Assembly (NCBI RefSeq): GCF_020382885.2
Contig: NC_058495.1
Coordinates: forward strand, 3,403,627 to 3,467,626
Source of the DNA: Scatophagus argus
Lineage: Eukaryota; Chordata; Actinopteri; Scatophagidae
Direction: 5' to 3'
Length of the DNA: 64,000 nt
The notes under the pieces were generated by a model. It had not been told where the DNA came from. It searched no databases and saw only the letters and a program-made list of their open reading frames with translations. The position numbers and the translations under genes were made by a program. Numbering within the stretch: position 1 is the first letter of the stretch; the number at the start of each line of letters is the position of its first letter. Positions 58,401 to 64,000 of the stretch are shown here, one piece after another.

Positions 58401-59069
58401 ACGGAAACTTAGCTTGAACAGCAGAGAAACACTATGAGAAAACATCTGAAGCCTTTAGAGCGACTGCACTTTTGACTCCTGATTCTTATCATTCATGATG
58501 ACTCACAAAGCTAAACAGAACGTAACAGAAGTTATTATCTGAGGTTATGCTATTATCTTAAGTATTAGTAGTTAAGGTTGGTGTGATCAGTACAAACAGG
58601 TGGATCTGCAGAGGGTCCTTGAAGAAGCAGCTTTAAAGCACCATTTGATCCTCTGAAGGGTTGTTTTCAGTCACTTCATCGTCTTGATTGAGAGACCTCT
58701 ACTGGCAGAAATTACAAAACGTGTTTTAATAATTTGTCCATGCAAAAAATATTCCATATTCCATTAAAAGGAGAAAATCTACATATTTCAATAGCTGGAA
58801 CCACCTATTTAACTTTCATTTCACTTCACAAATAACTTAAAGACTTTCAACAAACCAATTAATACACTAATTGCTTGAACATTAATTTGGGTCTCCAGGC
58901 TGCAAAGCTGGCTGAACACAGTGACCAATAAATATCAAGTCAGGTCCTTTAAAAGGAAATTTGATTATATTCTCTTGCCTCTCAAAGGGAGAGCTGAAGC
59001 TCTTGATCAGTGGTGGAAAAGGTTTGTTAAAACTTGAGTTTTATTTTTGAAGCTCTGGCAGTTGCTTCT

Positions 59070-59458
59070 ACATCCCAAAAAGTTTTGATGTTGTGCAACA
59101 CATAAATAAAAACACTAAATACTAAACTGTAAGCTGTGTTTTCCTGAGCTCATGTGGTAATATCCATTATACATTCGTCATGTGTTTAAGAAAGACCCTC
59201 TCCCGGTCCTTGCTTATGAATGACTTCTTGCTCATGTCGCAGCTTGCTTGAAATGTGTTGCTGGCATTAAATTCAGAATATATAGTAAAATATATTACAT
59301 ATATGTTAAAAAAATGAAGGCAATAATGTCTAACATAAATATATAGTTTTTGCACTGTTTCCAATTGAATATGCTGTATGTCAAAAATGATTACCAAATT
59401 ATCATACAATTCTTTACTGTTGCACAGTGTCCCAACTTTTTGCAACTGATGGTGTAGT
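59070..59458 (+). mobile_element. Degenerate MITE of a fish Tc1-like family
   Basis: The left end reads TACATCCCAAAAAGTTTTGA then TAAATAAAAACACTAAATAC, and the right end has GTCCCAACTTTTTGCAACTG. These look like diverged inverted termini of the widespread fish family ending ...GCGTCCCAACTTnTTTGGAATTGGGGTTGTA. The interior right half (GAAATGTGTTGCTGGCATTA then AATTCAG) matches the 3' noncoding part of the same family, as does the copy at 61757-62625. About 390 bp, no coding capacity. Confidence 0.6.
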
Positions 59459-60119
59459 AATTATAGAAAATATTGTACTCACCAAATGAATTGCTGAGAT
59501 CTGGGATGTTATGAACGTAGCTTTTACTTTATTAAAACTTCAGCATGAGAAGAAAAAAAGCACCATTTAGTGTTCATCTCGGTACTTTTTACCTGTTAAA
59601 GTCAGTTCATGAGATAATAAACACCACACAGTTTATACTGTAGTGAATAGAAAATTGAAACTTTTGAACTTTTATTAATCATCATCATTTTCCCTCATCA
59701 ATGCCAGGTGTAGATTCACACATTGTTAATTTTCTCTTTTTTAAAACATGAAGCACTGTATTGTGGAAACTTTTGAAGGCATCGCCTACACATACACACC
59801 ACAGTTGAGGCTGAAATATACATATTTATATGTTACCAACATATATTGTATGTTTTTTTTTTAAGAAAACATGCTTTGACCAAATTAAAAATGATGTGTA
59901 TGTGTGTGTGTGTATCTCTCTCTCTCTGTCTGAGAGAGACAGAGAGAGTTATGCCTTTAAAGAGCGTGTATCACTGCAGTTTCAGGACATATGTTGTCTG
60001 GATATTTATTTGAACAAGACATGCACAAAACAATCATACTCCACAATTTCCGGCAATTGCTTTTAATTTTACGGCCTTCTGTTGTATGTCCAATCCTCTC
60101 TCATTTGGTTTGATTGCAG

Positions 60120-60302
60120 GCTGTTGGAATATTCAGTGTGGATTAAAATAGCAGAAGGCCTTCAGTGCTTGTTGACTGGAAGACAGAGCCGTAGTAATCT
60201 CCCAGATGTGACTCACATGGCTCTGGAATCACTGCAGAAGTTTCCTCACAGGCCTTTTGTGGATTTCAGTAAAAACAATCAGAAACTCCTGGCACAGGAA
60301 CT
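60120..60302 (+). other. Exon-like open segment of unknown gene
   Basis: 183 nt between a good acceptor (pyrimidine-rich, TTGATTGCAG ending at 60119) and a good donor (GTAAGT at 60303). One frame is open throughout and reads LLEYSVWIKIAEGLQCLLTG and on to NNQKLLAQE; the phases (2 in, 2 out) are symmetric. I do not recognise the protein and found no partner exons, so this may be a lncRNA exon or coincidence. Confidence 0.3.
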
Positions 60303-61026
60303 GTAAGTAATTCTATGATGGCCTTGGAGACAGTAACAAGAGATGACAGTTATAATCACTGTTATATAGCTATGACTAGTTGCAAGATATGTGGAAGAGA
60401 TTCCTTTACATGGATGTAAAAGATGTACATGGAAAACACGCTGGACATAACTCGGACTAATCTGGAGAACCTAATCTCCTATCCATTCTCGTATCTGTCC
60501 AAGCTTTAGGATCTACTTTGCAGTATATCTCATTTAGTGAAACTGGCCTCCCAAGAAAACAACAGAATCATTTCATTTCATCAAGTCATTTCAGCAAAAA
60601 ACAACACATATATGTTCAAGTGACAAAGTGACCTCTAGTAGTAATAAGAATTAAGGATGGAGTCTCATGACTATTAAGCAGCCACATGAGGACGAGGTGG
60701 GATGGATTCACAACTGGAGACTGCTGCTCATTGCCTAGTTTCTACCAACAGTCAGAATCGACTCTTATCAAAAACAAAGATCCCAACCTTAGTCAAGTAC
60801 CTATTATTGTAACCATGACAACACATGTCCAATAACTTAACAAAGTCTAAACCATGATCCTTACCTAACTTCACTTGAGCCTAAAACTAATCAAATCTTA
60901 ACCATAACACTATAAGATCAAGTTAACAGTTTTGTTTTAGAAAGTCAAAATTGGCATCAAATCAGAAAACACTGAGGGTCAGTGACATCATGTTAAATTT
61001 GTTTGCTGCATCTATTTTTGGCTTGA

Positions 61027-61476
61027 CTACCAAAAGGGACAATCACTTACAAGAGCAAGTGCTACCAACCTAATTTCTGTATCTGTGCTGGGCGAATGAA
61101 TTACAGCACAAAACAGAAAGAGACCATTGTCTTGCCAGTAGAGCAAAAGTTTCTGGCAATAGCAACTGATGGAGGATATCATGCTGATGGAAAATTTATT
61201 TTCCAACATGTTTATCAGTTTAGTGAGGCTGGAAAAATTGCTTGGCAGCCAAAAAGCAGCATTCTTTTTACAGAAGGAAACAACAGACTTGTTCTGAGAT
61301 TTGGTCTGTTTTGATAACATTTGGGTGATTAGGTCCACCACCTGTTTTATGGTACTTGTACTGAAAATTACACAGCAAAGTTCATCTACATGATCGGAAG
61401 GGGCTACCTGTAATGGTACTTGGTCAACCACTGTTGCTGGTATGCTATTTGCTAACGCTGTAGGCAGACAACACAA
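61027..61476 (-). CDS. Unidentified 149-codon open frame
   Basis: Open from 61476 to 61027 on minus, with no recognised domain; hydrophobic stretches occur. It lies just upstream of the Tc1-like copy and may belong to an old element. Coding status doubtful. Confidence 0.12.
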   Translation of the reverse strand: MCCLPTALANSIPATVVDQVPLQVAPSDHVDELCCVIFSTSTIKQVVDLITQMLSKQTKSQNKSVVSFCKKNAAFWLPSNFSSLTKLINMLENKFSISMISSISCYCQKLLLYWQDNGLFLFCAVIHSPSTDTEIRLVALALVSDCPFW

Positions 61477-61756
61477 TGTTGCTATTAATGATCAACAAAG
61501 TTGAACTTGATGTGAAAGATTTGTACCTCCAAAATTTGCTGTGACGACTCTCAAATGAATTGATTTTTCTGCTAAATTTGATACAGTGGTACAGTAGCTA
61601 CTATTTAAAAATCCTACTCATAGCACCCATAGCAACTATAGGTAAAAAAAAATGTATCACTGTGAATTAGATCTTATTTTTGTAGTTAGAAATATTTACA
61701 TATTTAAAGATGGAGGACGTGTCTCCATCGAGTCCTGTGGTCTTGTGACGATTCAA

Positions 61757-62625
61757 AAATGCAAGTTGAGGCTATCATTCAAAGAAGAAGGAGCCATATA
61801 CGATCACATATGACATACATGATCCAGAAACACTGCCTTCTACTCTGGGCCAAAGCTCATTTAAAATTGTCTGTGGCAAAATGGAAAACTGTTCTTAAAT
61901 TCTTTTTGAAAACCATGGATGGTGTGACCTCTGGACTAAAACAGGGAAGGAACATCCGGGTTGTTACCAGCGCTCGGTTCAAAAGCCTGCATCTCTGATG
62001 GCGTGGGGGTGCATTAGTGCCTATGGAATGGGCAGCTTGCACATTTGGAAAGGCACCATCAATGCTGAAAGGTAAATACAGGTTTTAGAGCAGCATATGC
62101 TCCCGTCCAGACATCTTTTTCAGGGAAGACCTTGCATATTTCAGCGGGACAACGCAAAACCGTCAACTTTATCTTTGAGAATGACATGGCTTCGTAGTAG
62201 AAGAGTGCTGAACTGTTCTGCCTTCAGTCCAGACCTTTCACCACTTGAAAACATTTGGCACATCTTAAAACAAAAAATCAGACCAAAAAGACCCAGGACT
62301 GTTGAACAGTTAGAATCCTATATCAGGCAAAAAAGGGGCAACATTCCTCTCCCAAAAACTCCAGCAACTGGTCTTCTCAGTCCCCAGACGTTTATGGACT
62401 GTTGTTAAAAGAAGAGGGGGTGCTGCGGTGTGGTAAACATGGCCCCGTCCTAGCTTTTTTGAGATGCGGCGCTGTCATCAAATTCAAAATTAGCTAATAT
62501 TTTTCGTGAAATAGTAACTCTTGATATGTTTTCTATGTTCTATTGTGAATAAAATATGGGTTTATGAGATTTGCAAATCATTGCATTCTATTCTATTTCA
62601 CAGATGTTATGGAATTGGGATTGTA
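61757..62625 (+). pseudogene. Tc1-like transposase pseudogene and 3' end
   Basis: Plus-strand remnant of a Tc1-like element. Fragments in shifting frames include FQRDNAKPS, TWLRSRRVLNCSAFSPDLSP followed by LENIWH, and RPRTVEQLESYIRQKRGNIP. The second catalytic Asp (FQRDN) and the Glu (LENIW) are visible, with 32 residues between them instead of the usual 34. The first Asp region near 61757-61980 is scrambled. The longest open piece is 62097-62408. The right end has the family tail GCAAATCATTGCATTCTATT and GGAATTGGGATTGTA. The left terminus was not found. Confidence 0.85.
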
Positions 62626-64000
62626 CTTAAAGTTAATAGTTTGACCTCTGCTAACATGGAGAAGGCGGGGCTTATGACCTGTACTCGATGCAGCCACCAG
62701 GCAGCGATCTAGATGTTTTGCCGTTACTTTTGGGGAGGTGTCCTGTCATGTCACATCTTTATATACCCTTTATATACACTTCATGGTTATGATCATTTCT
62801 ATTGGTTATAAATGTCACAGTTTATTGAACTTCCTTGTTCAACTAATACACCATACCTACCATAGTTGTGTATGCATGCAATTTTCCTGTACCAATAGAG
62901 AGTTATTAGCTGGTTATTTTAAATTTTACCTCAAAACAAATTACTTTAAATAATCTGGCTAAACCTTTGGCCTTCACGTCTCACTGCTTGTGCTTCTTGC
63001 CCTGTTGAACTTTGCATGCTTGTTTCAACATGTTTCCAGATCTGAGCTATTAACTTAACTGTTATTATAACTGATAGAAATGATGGATAAAGCAGAAAAA
63101 GTGGGACCAAATTTGTGATGATCTGGAATTCTTTTATATATTTCTGGCTTCATACGGCCTGGCTACTCATGGAGTATGAAGTTTTGGTATTTTGGATTAA
63201 TTTCATCGCTGCGCTAAAGCTTGCACTATTGGAAAATCAATTACCTTTAATGGCTACATAAATATTTTGAGTAGAAAGACAAAGACATGAAAGCATAAAA
63301 TTGAAGACTGAACAATGTTAGAGGTTTAGAAAGGCTTTCCAGCCATCCCGTAACACATGCAAGGATGCTGACTGCTCTTTAATTTAGTTTTGCTAGAGAG
63401 TAATGTTTTTGCAACAGAAATGAATGAATGAAAGCTCAACATTTCGCTGCCAAACCATATTTCAAGAGACACAGTTTTGTATTATTGTAGTCTTGCTTTG
63501 CTACAGTCAAGTCAAAGATGAGTACTCAATCAATAATTTTCCTAACCTTCTGCCCTCCCACCTCCACCCACAGAATTAACACTGCAGCTGCCAAGAATAT
63601 CTCACCGAGCCATACACGGACTCATGGGCCTGCTAAAGAAAAAAAGTGTTTAACAGTGTGGTGCTTAAATTGGCAAAAGATTCATGACCTGTTAACGCAC
63701 TGGGGGGGCAGAGGCAGATATGCCAGTGCATCCCATTAAAGCCCAGGACAGTGTGCATTAAGAAGCTGGCTCTCTTAAACATACCGATCAAAATATTAAT
63801 GGTACGTTCTAAACACTGTGCCTTTATCTGACAGTGATTTACTTTACAAAGACCTTAATCCAAGAGCGCCGAGGAGCTCTGCTCATTAACAGTGGCCTTT
63901 AACTCACACTTTGGGGTGACACACACAGGTGGACGCTGAGCCCAGAGTGACTGTTGTGTTTATGTTATCTTTTCATAAGCTCTGTTTGGAATTTGTCAAA
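62626..64000. other. Gene-poor flank downstream of barx1 (part 2)
   Basis: No gene recognised. The stretch 63560-63920 has balanced composition with several homeodomain- and GATA-like words and is a candidate conserved non-coding element. Confidence 0.45.

Larger units (their letters stand above)
48539..59060. other. Gene-poor flank downstream of barx1 (part 1)
   Basis: After the barx1 3' UTR no gene was recognised. Holds GT at 50277-50302, (TTTA)n at about 49613-49640, the CA/(CAT)10 tract at 52450-52494, a pyrimidine-rich run at 53251-53292 and a T-run at about 58299-58314. Blocks at 52800-53220, 54820-54990 and 57370-57760 are more balanced in composition and could be conserved enhancers. 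Confidence 0.5.

Noticed and set aside
59916-59948. Inverted repeat CTCTCTGTCT...AGACAGAGAG
   Set aside because: Low-complexity CT/GA microsatellite that pairs by chance; not a microRNA-like stem.
1-64000. CRISPR arrays, prophage or operon-type systems, tRNA and rRNA
   Set aside because: No regularly spaced repeats, cloverleaf or rRNA words were seen, and the window is clearly vertebrate nuclear DNA.

Overview
The window looks like nuclear DNA of a ray-finned fish. Protein genes are split by GT-AG introns, the background is AT-rich with many CA/GT microsatellites, and the dispersed repeats are of teleost type (L2-like and RTE-like retroposon pieces, Tc1-like DNA transposon copies). No prokaryotic-style gene arrangement, CRISPR array, tRNA or rRNA was seen. 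The fish assignment, and a guess at a percomorph, is inference from intron sizes and repeat style.

Three protein genes and one microRNA cluster can be built to base level. On the minus strand: (1) a complete four-exon Wnt7 gene (coding 20668 down to 11765, 349 aa) with intact cysteine framework and the lipidated-serine motif; (2) two let-7 hairpins, let-7a then let-7f, at 23.1-23.4 kb; (3) ptpdc1, a Cdc14-like dual-specificity phosphatase (coding 39959 down to 28191), with two mutually exclusive 5' coding exon sets giving predicted proteins of 785 and 709 aa. On the plus strand: (4) barx1, a four-exon BarH-like homeobox gene (45577-48538, 248 aa). All junctions are canonical and all phases agree.

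Layout: 1-11.7 kb, gene-poor flank downstream of wnt7; 11.7-20.7 kb, wnt7; 23.1-23.4 kb, let-7a/let-7f; about 25.9 kb, a promoter-like block with a splice donor that may start the let-7 primary transcript; 28.2-40.0 kb, ptpdc1; 40-45.5 kb, spacer between the divergent ptpdc1 and barx1, with an L2 fragment; 45.5-48.9 kb, barx1; 48.9-64 kb, gene-poor flank with Tc1-like copies, possible conserved non-coding blocks and one exon-like open segment.

The order and orientation barx1 / ptpdc1 / let-7 match human 9q22.32 as I remember it. What differs is a Wnt7 gene in the place beyond let-7. Human WNT7B sits near the paralogous let-7a-3/let-7b cluster on 22q13, so a Wnt7 plus let-7 pair may be an old vertebrate linkage kept here and lost in mammals. 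The genes are not a pathway operon: they are developmental regulators (a Wnt ligand, let-7, a homeobox factor) and a cilium/mitosis-related phosphatase in one conserved block.
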